Source: Ananas comosus (Eukaryota > Streptophyta > Magnoliopsida > Poales > Bromeliaceae). Taken from it: DNA of 64,000 nt. The stretch is from contig NC_033637.1 of the NCBI RefSeq assembly GCF_001540865.1, positions 66,291-130,290 on the forward strand, given 5' to 3'. The notes beneath the pieces are model-generated. The model searched no databases. It worked only from the letters and a program-made list of their open reading frames with translations, and was not told the DNA's origin. The position numbers and the translations under genes are program-made. Shown piece after piece: positions 11,335 to 27,502 of this stretch (positions are counted from its first letter, which is position 1; the number at the start of each line of letters is the position of its first letter).

Positions 11335-11870
11335 GCTAGGTTGGTATATTATCGGTAGCATAGAAACTTTCGTGTTACCAAATTATTTTCAATCTTGCAA
11401 TTTCTAAACCAACAACGGCTCAGTTAGATTTGATCTACACTATTGAAAATATTTAAAAACTAAATTTTATAATTTTTTGACATTATCTAGCTAGCGGTGG
11501 TCTAAAAATTGACAATTTTGAGAGTAGATGTGATACATTTTTGTAAATTTAACAGTGTAAAATAATTCAAATGTAATAAAAATTTTATAGATTTTTTTTT
11601 ACTATTTAGAGTATGATTAGTATTTTTGATTTTAAATGCAAGTCTTTTATCATTATTTTTTATGATATTTTTATTTTCAGTCGTTTATTTTTAAACTATT
11701 CGTTTGATATGTAAATAATGTTGAAAATTTATGAAATTTAGTTTTCAAATACTTTTAATAGTGTAGATTAAGTGTAACGGAGCCGATAATAGATTTGAAA
11801 GCTGCATCATTGAAAACAAGCTATTAAACTTTCAGAAGCATAAGAAATTGGTGCTTCCAACTTTTTGGTC
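11335..11870. mobile_element. Foldback MITE
   Basis: The left arm begins after a (TA)(GA) tract with GGTTGGTATATTATCGGTAG. The right arm ends with the complementary-type core AACGGAGCCGATAATAGATT and ATCATTGAAAACAAGC. It belongs to the same superfamily as the elements that follow. Borders are approximate. Confidence 0.5.
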
Positions 11871-12424
11871 CTTCAATCAACCCTTCTGGCAATTTCTGAC
11901 TTTTGGATTAATATTATTATTCTAGGAGGATCACTCAACCCTGGGGGTGGGGTGGGGGGGACAATAGGGGACTGCGCTATCGTCCCGACCCTATAATCCT
12001 TAATCCAAGGGTCAAAAAATTACGAGCACAAACTTCTTTATACTTTTAAAAGCATAGTAATTCTACAGTATATAGAGAGAGAGTCTAACCTTTTGTTGGC
12101 ACGGAGCTTTCTCGTTAACAATTTAGTTTCGATAATGGGATGTTGGAATCGACAAACTATTTTGTTAGACATGGATAGATACTTCCAATAAGTAGATCAA
12201 GTATAACAAAACCGATCATCGATTTAAATGCCACATTATCAAAAATAAAACTACTAAGTAACGGCAGCAAAAAATTGACATTAGTAGCCTGAAAGAAAAA
12301 AAAAAGGCAAGAATACCAGCAGACATCTGTCTATTCTCTAATTCACCTCACTTGACCCGATAGTACCTATTTTGATAAGATCTTACATATGGACAGTTCC
12401 TCAATATCTTGCTCATTTGCAAGA

Positions 12425-12968
12425 GACTCTGTCTATTATATTTTTATGAGTATAATTTTTTCGTACTTATAAATTGTTTTCGATAATAAAGTTTTCAAAT
12501 CGAATATCTATAACGTTAAACATGATTTAGAGCATTTGAAACTTCTAAAATAAAATTTTATATTTTTTCAATATCATTTATCTTACGATCAAAAAATTTC
12601 AGAATTGATAATTTTTAACAATTGGTATGGGATATATGCTAATTTTACAGTGTAAAAGAATTGAAATTGATTGAACTTTTAATAAAAACTTTTATTTACT
12701 ATTTAGATAAGGATCAATAACTTTGATCTTAAATTGAAGGATCGGATTATCTATTTTTAGAATGTCGTTCAGTTTTGACCGTTAATTTTATCTCCGCTCG
12801 ATAGATTTTATTATAATTTTAAAAAATTTTAAAATTTAATTTTTAAAAATTTTAAATATTTTAGATCATATTTAACAGTGCGAATCGTCGATTCGAAAAC
12901 TTAATCATTGAAAATAACTTATGAATATAAAAAGTTCTCTATACTCATAAGAGTTTAATAGCCCATAC
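12425..12968. mobile_element. Foldback MITE, same family as 1058-1514
   Basis: The ends TTTTATGAGTATAATTTTTTCGTACTTA and TAAAAAGTTCTCTATACTCATAAGAG are complementary in type. The interior has the ATTTAACAGTGCGAATCGTCG core that matches the copy near 1.4 kb. Borders are approximate. Confidence 0.55.
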
Positions 12969-13004
12969 TCTCTCTCTATATAGAACTAGACCATACTCTC
13001 TCTC

Positions 13005-13210
13005 TATCAATAGTACCAAGTTGTTGGTGCTATTAAGTTTTCAGCCCTTGGATAAAGAAATGTATGGTTAGGATAATATGGGCTCCCTAGGGTTGAGTGA
13101 GTTGTTGTTTGAATAGTATAATCAAACGGGTGAAAATAGTCAAAGGGTTAAATCTAACGGCGGAAAACTCAGTAGCACCAAGTATTTGGTGCTATCCATA
13201 GTATCCCAGC
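13005..13210. mobile_element. Short MITE (ACCAAGTNNTTGGTGCTA termini)
   Basis: About 200 bp, with inverted ends TAGTACCAAGTTGTTGGTGC and GCACCAAGTATTTGGTGCTA and an interior CCCTAGGGTTGAGTGAG. The same family appears truncated at 252 and 1527, and full-length near 13230 and 30922. Confidence 0.6.
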
Positions 13211-13229
13211 CGGACTCCTCTATATACAT

Positions 13230-13465
13230 AGAATTGAGTTTCTATGCTATTAATAGTATTTGGATTTTTTTTTTACTGTACACTTTTTAACCTTTAGATG
13301 AATAATTGTAGGATTAGGATAATAGTGGTACTCTAGGGTTGAGCGTGTGGTTGGTACAATAGAATAATCTAAAGAGTGGAATTAGTTAAAAAAAATTAAA
13401 TCTAACGGTAAAAAACTTGGAAACACCAAATGATTGGTGCTTTTAAAAACACCATAATCAGACTA
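13230..13465. mobile_element. Short MITE, same family
   Basis: It begins AGAATTGAGTTTCTATGCTA and ends GGTGCTTTTAAAAACACCAT just before a (TA)n tract. The interior TCTAGGGTTGAGCG matches its neighbour at 13005. Confidence 0.6.
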
Positions 13466-13538
13466 TATATATATATATAGAGTGAGGCTACTATACTATC
13501 GGAAGCACGGAGCCTTCCGTATATATATATATAGAGTA

Positions 13539-14108
13539 AGGCTACTATGCTATCGGAAGCACGGAGCCTTCCGTGCTTCCAGCTCGTTTTCGATGTTGCG
13601 ACTTTCGAATCGTCGATCGGCTCCGTTAAACTTGATCTAGAGTATTTGGAGTACCTAGAAAATAAATTTTATTGTTTTTCGATATCATTTGCCTAGTGAT
13701 CGAATGGGCTCAAAATCAACAAATTTCAATGGCCATAGTGAGCCGTTTGCACGTTTAACGGTGTAGAAATATCCAAATCACGTGAAATTTTGATAGAAAA
13801 TTCTTTATACTATATAAAACAAGATCAATATCTTTGATTTAAAATTTTAATGTCATATTATTACATTTTGTAAGATTTTTATTTTCAGCCGTTGATTTTG
13901 AGCCCCTTCGTTCACTAGGCAAATGATATCGTAAAATCATAAAATTTATTTTCTAGTATTTCTTTTTTTTTTTTTTGTTCTGTCAAATACTCTAGATTAA
14001 CTTTAACTGAGCCCGATTGACGGTTTTATCTTCGAAAGTCGTAACATTCGAAAACGAGCCGGAAGCACGGAAGGTCCGTGTTCGCGATAGCGATAGTTCC
14101 TGCACTCG

Positions 14109-14112
<4 letters not shown>
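13539..14112. mobile_element. Foldback MITE with ~190 bp arms
   Basis: This is the clearest member of the superfamily. The left arm contains GGAAGCACGGAGCCTTCCG, ATCGTCGATCGGCTCCGTTA and GATATCATTTGCCTAGTGAT. The right arm carries their complements, with a T-rich insertion near 13960. A partial copy of the left terminus precedes it at about 13485-13520 across a (TA)n tract. No protein is encoded. Confidence 0.75.

Positions 14113-14114
<2 letters not shown>

Positions 14115-14150
<36 letters not shown>
14115..14150. repeat. (CT)n microsatellite
   Basis: An uninterrupted CT dinucleotide run lies between two MITEs. Confidence 0.8.
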
Positions 14151-14154
<4 letters not shown>

Positions 14155-14171
14155 TTGATGTATATATATAC

Positions 14172-14690
14172 TATAAAGTAGTGCTAGAATCTCTCGATAG
14201 TAAACTAGCCGTTTTACTATCGAGTGTTTTTCGATGATAGAGCTTCCCAATGACGATCGGCTCCGTTAAATATGATCTAAACCATTTAAACTACCTAGAA
14301 AATCAGATTTCACGCACTTTCGATATTGTTTTTATCCATCTAGTAACAGAAAAATGAAAGGCTGAAAATGAATATTCTTTAAAAAAGATGATAGAGAGTC
14401 CGGTAATCAGATCAAAAGTATAGATCTTGTTTTAAATAGTTTAAAGAATTTCTCTAACAAAAATTCAATTGATTTGGATATCTTTACACCGTTTAAACGA
14501 AAAATCGTCTCTTACTCCACATTAAATACAAATTTTGAAACCCTTTGATCATTAGCAAATGATGTCGAAAAGATTTGAAGATTTGATTTTAAACACTTCA
14601 AGTGTATAAATTGATGTTCAACGACGATCGTTCAATTTCAAAGCTCTATCATCGAAAACCAACTCGATATAAACGGATTACTAGTTTCCC
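14172..14690. mobile_element. Foldback MITE
   Basis: The left arm has TTTTTCGATGATAGAGCTTC and ACGATCGGCTCCGTTA. The right arm ends AAAGCTCTATCATCGAAAAC and is followed by (TA)n. Borders are approximate. Confidence 0.6.
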
Positions 14691-14714
14691 TATATATATA
14701 TATATATATATAGG

Positions 14715-15275
14715 AGCCCGAGATTCCGGCTACTATATAGTCTATATTATTAGAAGTACGGAGGCTTCTATGTTACAAAGTTGATTTCGATGATGCGGCT
14801 TCCGAATCAACAATCGGCTCCATTAGACTTGATCTACACTATCGAAAATATTTGGAAACCAAATTTTATAATTTTTCGATATCATTTACCTATCAAACTA
14901 GTAGTCTAAAAATGAATAATAAAAAATAAAAATCTTACAAAAAATAATGATAAAATACTTGAATTTAAGATCAAATCTACTGATTCTTACTCTCCTAGTG
15001 AAGAAAATTTTCTATAAAAAATTTCATCGAATTTGAATTATGTTACATTATTAAATTTACAAATATATCACATCGACTATTAAAATTATCAATTCCGAAA
15101 CCTTTTGATCACTTGTCAAATAATGTCAAAAAAATATTAAATTTAGTTTTTAAATATTTTTAATAGTATAGATTATGTCTAATGAAACAGATCGTCGATT
15201 TGGAAACTGAATCATTGAAAACAACTTGATAGCACGGAGGCCTCCATAGTACCGATAATATAATAGCGAGACACT
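14715..15275. mobile_element. Foldback MITE
   Basis: It runs from CCGGCTACTATATAGTCTA to the GTACCGATAATATAATAGCG end. The arms contain CGATGATGCGGCTTCCGAAT and the opposing AATCATTGAAAACAACTTG segment. It lies end to end with the previous element. Confidence 0.6.
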
Positions 15276-15299
15276 ATACATATAATTTAGTTAGTATCT

Positions 15300-15780
15300 T
15301 TGGCTAGTGTATACTATTGTTAGCATCGAAATATCCATGCTACTAAATCGTTTTGATGATAACATTTGAATTGACGATCAGTTCCGTTAAACTTACCTAC
15401 ACTATTAAAAATATTAAAAAATTAATTTTTATTTTTTCAACAACGTTTACCTTTAAAATAAATAATTTCAAAACATAGATGAAAGTAAAAAATATAAATA
15501 AATTAATAATAATAAAAGACTGAAATTTAAAATCAAAACTGTACTAAATTTAGATTTTCTTTTACACCTTTAAACTAACAATTCCATCGCATTGGCTGTT
15601 CAAATTATCAATTTTAAAATCCTCCAATTACTAATCAAATAATGTCAAACATATATAGAATTTAATTTTCCAATACTTCTAATAGCTACCTAATGAAATC
15701 GATCATTGACTTTAATATCACATCATCAAAAAACTAGTTAACACAAAAATCTTCGTGCCACAAATAGTATTCTTATGTAA
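15300..15780. mobile_element. Foldback MITE (diverged)
   Basis: The left arm has GTTTTGATGATAACATTTG and the right arm ends with the CACATCATCAAAAAACTAG core. It is more decayed than its neighbours and its borders are approximate. Confidence 0.45.
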
Positions 15781-15784
15781 ATAT

Positions 15785-17192
15785 AGAGTAGAGCTGAAAT
15801 GTTATCGGTAACAAACGGACTCCGTTGCCATGCATTTGTTTTCGATGATGGAGATTTCAAATCGACGATTTATACTGTTGAACATGATTTATGCTACTTG
15901 AAATTCTAGAAATCAAATTTCAAATCTTTTCGACATCATTGACCTAATGATCAAAGAATTTCAAATTTTATAATTTTAATAGTCGATATGAGACGTTTTC
16001 TCGTTTAACGGTTAAAGATATTCAAATCAATTGAATTTTAATTAAAAAATTTTTTAAACTATTTAGAACAAAATCTACATTCTCGATTTTGATTACAAGA
16101 CTCCTATCATTATTTTTTAAAAGATATTTATTTTCAATCGTTTATTTTGTATTCACTTAATGGACAAAAAAATAATATCAAAAAAATATAAATTTTAATT
16201 TCTAGATATTTCAAGTGGTATAAATTATATTCAACAGTACCGATCATTAATTTAAAAACTCCATCATAAAAAACAAATGGATGGCACCAAAAACTACTTG
16301 CTACCGATAGCATTTCAACTAGGGGTGTGATGTGGGCCGTGCCAGCATTCTTGCTACCGATAGCATTTCAAGTAGGGGTGTAATGTGGGTTATGCCAGAC
16401 TGGCACGGCCCACATTTTTTGGGCCGAAACGGGCTAGGGATTGGCCCGGCTCGGTCAAGCCCAAGACCAAATCCGTGCCGGGCCCGAACTCCCTACCCTT
16501 CGGCCCAGCACGGCCCCTCAGCCCGAAAGGCACGGGTCGTGCCGGGCCGGACTGTGCTCCGGGCCCGCCCCTTTTTTTAAATTTTTTTAAATATATATAA
16601 AATCTAAAAAAATATAAATAATAAATTATTTTTATTTAAATTGATATTTTAACTAAAATTTTAAAATTTATAAAAATAATTATAAAATAATAAATATTTA
16701 AATTTATTTAATATATATATGTATATATATTTGCATAAGAAGGGTTTTTGGTCCAATGGACCAAACTTGGTTTGGATTGGACCAAACTTGGTTTGGTCCA
16801 TTGGACCAAAATCAGTCCCAAGGTCTGCTAGGCAGGCCTTGGGAGGAGATCTCCTGGGGAGGAGGGCCTCCTCCCCAGGAGAGCAGACCCCAGGCCCAAG
16901 ACTGGCCTTGGGCCTGGGGTTCCAGGCCGTATGGCCCAGCTGGCACGGTCCAAGCGGGCCATAGCGTACCCGGCCACGGGCCTACCCTCGGTTCGGCACA
17001 GCCCAGACCTGTGCCGGGCCGGACCGTCGGGCCCCAAGTAGGCGGCCAAGCACGGCCCAAAGAGCCGCCCGGCCCGGCCCGAATGCTACAGTGGCTTGCC
17101 GGGCCACAGCCCGGCCTGCAGCCTTGCCGGGGCGAAGGGGGGCCACGGGCCGCCCAGCCCGTTTTACACCCCTAATTTCAACTTAACTTTCT
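15785..17192. mobile_element. Foldback MITE interrupted by a hAT-like element
   Basis: The left end AGCTGAAATGTTATCGGTA is the complement-type partner of the right end TACCGATAGCATTTCAACT. The right end is split: most lies at 16300-16319 and the last bases lie at 17175-17192, after the inserted hAT-like element. Confidence 0.65.
16320..17174. mobile_element. hAT-like non-autonomous element nested in a MITE (855 bp)
   Basis: The termini are TAGGGGTGT on the left and ACACCCCTA on the right. Both flanks carry the identical 8 bp ATTTCAAC (16312-16319 and 17175-17182), the duplication size expected of hAT transposition. The interior is very GC-rich (GGCCCGGCACGG-type) apart from an AT-rich core and a palindromic TTTGGTCCATTGGACCAAA motif near 16790-16812. 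No transposase is encoded, so it would depend on a helper elsewhere. Confidence 0.75.
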
Positions 17193-18909
17193 CTCTCTAT
17201 ATATATATAAAATATTAGTCTGAGAAAAATATTATAGTGGTAAGTAACATATCTTAAGCAGCAATCTTATTTACACAGAAAAGTCAGTTTTGTATTTAAG
17301 TTTTTCAAAGCGAGGCATTTTCTGTACCTAGATAAGCACAAGCAATTAAGGTTCCAATGGACATAAAAATTTAGTTTTTGCACAGGCATAAGTATAGCAG
17401 ACTGATTATGCAGGGGTTACATTTCTTTGATATTTTCTACGTTAGGTAGGAAAGTTCGGCAGATTCCTACCTGATCATGCTTCACAACATTCCCAAAAAA
17501 TTTTATGTACAGGATGCCTCCAAACTGACACAAAACTATCCTATACAACAGCAGATCGTAAAGAACTATTCCCAGAGTCTTACAAGCCTCTTAGCACTGA
17601 AGAGCATCTCCTACCAAATGCAAAGCTTTGATAGAGAACTCTAGCCCTTAAACAGGTAATAGTTAATACTCAAATAACGAAATTTAAATACATTCAGAGG
17701 CTCCAAAATGAACTGTATATTCTTCCTACGATTCTTCTTGATAGCGCACCATTCCTTGCTTAAAAAAAAAAGCTGAGATTTTAGTTCAGATCCAAGATGT
17801 CCACCAAAATGCACTGCACTAGGTCTGCTGCTCATCTTCTACAACATTCAACTCCTCAAAAGCAAGTCTTTATCGTCTCCTGCAGCATCATAAAGAGAAT
17901 ATGCCAAGTATATACAACTGGTCCCGAACAAGCATTCAAAAAATCCAGTATCCAAATATTTTACAATTTTGTACTATAAACTCGCTCGAAGAAACATCCT
18001 GCTTAGTCATCAGTAGCACTACTGCTTCTGCTAACTGAACTATACTATATGTATGCACGCGCGCGCGCGCGCACACACACACACATACATACATATTAGC
18101 CACCTAAGAAGGTACTACAAAGGAATCACAAACAAGAATTACATGTTAAGTAATTTGTAAATGAAGCAGTTTTCCTGGCCAAGTCATTTCATTGAAAGCA
18201 GTTTTCCGACAACATGTTCCTTTAGAGAAGTATTTTTAAAGTAGTATCAATTATGAAGTTATAGATTGAAAGCCGAAACTTCCTAGGTAACTATCATAAT
18301 AGAAAAAGGTTTACCACAGAAGAAAGAGGATTGTCAACACATATAAATGTAGCTACTACTCGAAACAAAATTGCTGCTGATGTTAAATACATTTCCTTAA
18401 ATTACTTCATCAAATACGTAGTAATAAAGTCAAAACAATACTTAAACAAAGAAAAACTAGTAAACAGAGAGCAATCCATGGCCTATAATAAGTCTCACAG
18501 CCTTCTCCTATGGTATCAAATATTATAGCATTCACGATCTATATCTTTCAAAAGTAGACCCTTCTTCCAGATATAAGAAGCCCCAAAATAAACATCTCAC
18601 TATATTCAACATGTATGTTTTCTGCTTGCATTTTCCTTATAGGTCAATATCACCTTTGCTATCATTCATCGACTCAATCCTAATTAGTCCAGAAGGAGAC
18701 CATCAGACAACACATAGTTTTAACTGCAACTAAAAATCCAATCAGACAACCCAACATAAACAATCCAAAATAACCCTATATTCCTAGCAAGCTATTCATA
18801 TTGGTGAAACAATCCGAAGTCTCCACTGGCTCAAAGCTGTACCTCTGTCATGGCGAAAGCTAAAACAATGAAAAAGATAAAGAGGGAAGATCAGGTAAGT
18901 ACCTATTAT
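17193..18909. other. POT1 3' flank, possible 3' UTR
   Basis: This is non-repetitive AT-rich DNA downstream of the POT1 stop codon. Part of it is likely 3' UTR but no end could be fixed. No separate gene is supported. It contains a CG/CA purine-pyrimidine tract at 18058-18085. Confidence 0.4.
18058..18085. repeat. (CG)n(CA)n alternating tract
   Basis: CACGCGCGCGCGCGCGCACA and continuing CA repeats form an uninterrupted purine-pyrimidine alternation, the sequence class most prone to Z-DNA. Confidence 0.8.
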
Positions 18910-24461
<5,552 letters not shown>

Positions 24462-25261
24462 TTCTCCAGCATAAACCCTAGAATCACTCGCGCGGGACTC
24501 CGCAGGGGAGGAAAAAAGCAACAGTCACTTCGACTTCGAGCGGAGTGTGATGATGATGTGAATTGTCACTTGTCAGACTCCGCCCGCGGATGAAGACCTT
24601 TATACTGAAATATTCCATTAGTATTTAATAGAGCAATGCTTATGCATCCAAAAATATCCGCACTTAAATTTTTTAAAATAAATGGTGAAGATATCTTTTA
24701 GTTAAGAGGGTGATTGACTTTTGTTGTCTTAAGTATTAGTCACCATCTTACCAAAAAAAATTATTTTTTCATATATAAAATTAGCATTAAGAGTTTTTTT
24801 ATAAATTTCTATTTTTATTCTCATAATGCTCCTCTAGTAATTATAAAATATTTTATTTTATTTTTGAACTTTAATGTTATTTTTACAATCGAATAAATAA
24901 TTTGAATTTTAATTTTAAAATTAGAAGCCTTTAATTTAAATAAATAATAAAAGTTATGTTTATAAATACAACATAATTCATAATTTAAAATAAGTGAATA
25001 TAGTTGAAATTTCGTGTCCTTTTAATATTAAATTAACAATTTGAATTGAAATATACTATTCATTTAAACGTAAATTTTTTTGTTCTGAAAATTAAAATTA
25101 AAATTAAATTTAAATTTAATGCACACAATTATAGTTTAAGCTCAAATTGAATTTTAAATTCAATTTTATAAAGGCTTATTACTTATCAAATTAGCACTAT
25201 CTAATTTGGTAAGTAACAAAATTAAATAAGGAAACAAATATTTGTAGGGTTAATCAAATTT

Positions 25262-25473
25262 GATAATTAATTAGCTTATATTTGTTTTCTCATATTATCC
25301 TTACGAATGGTTAACTATTATGCAAAAGTCAATCTCGTCCTTAAAATATGAACGACTAGATTTAATTTAGCCGATGTATTGAAGCAGTCCTCTATTTAAT
25401 AACTTTGAACTTTGCATAATAGTTAACCATTCGTAAGGATAATATGAGAAAACAAATATAAGCTAATTAATTA
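25262..25473. repeat. Inverted repeat (~63-67 bp arms, ~82 bp loop)
   Basis: The left arm ATTAGCTTATATTTGTTTTC...GGTTAACTATTATGCAAA is matched by its reverse complement TTTGCATAATAGTTAACCAT...AACAAATATAAGCTAATTAA. The arms are near-perfect. It may be a MITE remnant. Confidence 0.85.
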
Positions 25474-26737
25474 TAAATCTATCACAGTATTAATTTATTA
25501 TTTAACTAAAATTATATTATTTTACAAAATTAAAAGTTAGGAAGAATTTAATAAATGAAGAAAATGTTTAAGTTGAGAACTTGAGAAGGAAAAAAAAAGA
25601 AAAGAAAATTCAATGGCACGAGCACATGGCCAATGAAGAGGGAGAAAAAAAATTCTAAAAAAGTCTAAATACACTATATTTGGTACATTGAAAAAATAAT
25701 AGATTTCAAATATTTCTTTTTGTCCTCTTGAACACTTTTTAGAGCTACTTATGGGGATAAGATATAAAATGCGCTTTATAGATGAGAGTTTTTTCAAATT
25801 TAATTGAAAAAAAAAAATCTTTGGCATGTATCGGGCGGCAAGAAAAATATTTAATAGGGAGAATTTTATAGAAGAGAAAAATATGAATTATATATAAAAT
25901 ATTCTATCTGGAATTAAGATTTCGGTAAAACACAAAGTGTTTAACTTTTACCCTATAAAAATTTAGCCAAAATTTATTAGATTGTACTGTTATTATGTAG
26001 TCTGTCCGCATTGATCGATTCTAATTTAATTTAATCCACGTAAGATGTGTTTAGGATTAATCATAATAAATTAAGAATAAAAATAAGGATAAATTTATAT
26101 ATTTATATTTTTTTAATAAATATTTATTATATTTTATTAGATATTCAGAATATTTTAAGGAGCCTATAAATACAATCCCTTTTTTCTCAAAATTTGTAGC
26201 TAAGAAAAAAAAAGCGCTTTCCTCCCTTCTCTTCTCTCTATTTTCCATCCGCAACGGGTCATAAAAGGCGAGAAAGTACCTCAAATTTGATTCCTGGATT
26301 AATAATTGGTATTAGAGCATATTTTTTTTGCTTGTCTTTGCCTTACGATTATGCAACACAATTTTTTTTACTTGTTTTCGCTTTATGATCAACTATGTGT
26401 TGCTTGATTAGACTGAATGTTTTGTTGATCATATTTTTGGTATGTAGATTAGTTATACAATAGATACAATTGTTTCATTAGATCATACTAACAATAGAAA
26501 CTATTTTAATAATATCAACTTATTTCCTAAGTAGTTCAGCCAGATAATTTTTAAATAAAAATAAAAGAATATTCAGCGTACAACAATTCAAAATTTTGCC
26601 TTCGCAAATTATATAAAGAGCTCTATTTTTTGCAATATTTTACAATTTGACCTTTATTCACAAAATCTGAAGTATTTTATTGTTTTAAATACATTTTTTT
26701 TAGAAAAAACACAAGTTATTTATTTTATTTTATTCAT

Positions 26738-26970
26738 TAAGGCTTCGTTTTGGATTGCGGAGAGATTGCGTTATGTGCAATCAGAAAGTACGTTGGAAAA
26801 ATATTATATTTATTTTCGTACATAATATTGCGTTCCGCATATCGCGATGAGTCGATTACAATATATTTTCTGCGGTTTCATCGGAGAACGCTAAAGCATA
26901 TCCCTATATATTTTTTCTTCAACTCTATTTTATCTAATAGCGTTAGATAGGTCTCAATACCAAACTAAGT
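26738..26970. mobile_element. Small MITE with GGCTTCGTTTTGG-type end
   Basis: The left end TTAAGGCTTCGTTTTGGATT and the right end GTCTCAATACCAAACTAAGT form an imperfect inverted pair about 230 bp apart. This is typical of short plant MITEs. The superfamily is not assigned. Confidence 0.5.
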
Positions 26971-27316
26971 CTAAGTATGTTAATTAAGCAACAGTTGGTG
27001 AAGCATTTTGTGAGTGCAAAATCATATTGGTATTTGCTTCTGTCTCAATACTTTTTTTTTTTTTTTTTGAGAAATGGATGGCATGCTACTCGCTTCTGTC
27101 TCAATTTTTTTTTAATGTCTACTATCGGTAGTTCAGTCGGTGAAAATGGCTCGAGTCCCTTGCATGGGCCTGCGCCCTGCGGATTCGTCTATATTTTTTC
27201 AAATTTCTTTAGACCTATGTACTTTGCCACGTCATATCTGCACGTGCCATTCCTTCTCGGGTGAAAATAATAATAATAATAATGAAAATAATGAAATCCC
27301 AATTTGGCATTGTGCA

Positions 27317-27329
27317 AGCCCAATGGGCC
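27317..27329 (+). promoter_or_regulatory. Site II-like element upstream of the helicase-like gene
   Basis: AGCCCAATGGGCC contains TGGGCC on both strands, about 175 bp before the start codon. Site II (TGGGCY) elements are frequent in promoters of plant ribosomal and ribosome-biogenesis genes, which fits a Cms1-like role. Confidence 0.45.
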
Positions 27330-27502
27330 GCTCTGGTTGACCGGAGTGGGCGGCAGATGTTCGCAGGCTTCGACACGGCCTTTTAGGTTTTAGTGGAAAT
27401 AGACGAAAGACGCAACTGAAGTGGCGAGTAATCGGGTCCGCCCAAGTCTGGCGGTGGAGCGCGCGGCGGCGGTTGTGGGCGGGGAGAGGAAGCAGGGGAG
27501 AG

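Larger units (their letters stand above)
24522..27310. other. AT-rich spacer between divergent POT1 and helicase-like genes
   Basis: No gene is supported. It contains the POT1 promoter side on the left, a large hairpin at 25262-25473, a small MITE at 26738-26970, and poly-T/SINE-tail-like debris near 27052-27116. Confidence 0.6.

Noticed and set aside
16332..17175. Several open frames of 70-140 codons on both strands
   Set aside because: They are by-products of GGCCCGG low complexity in the hAT-like element; no codon-usage or family signal, and all frames look equally open.
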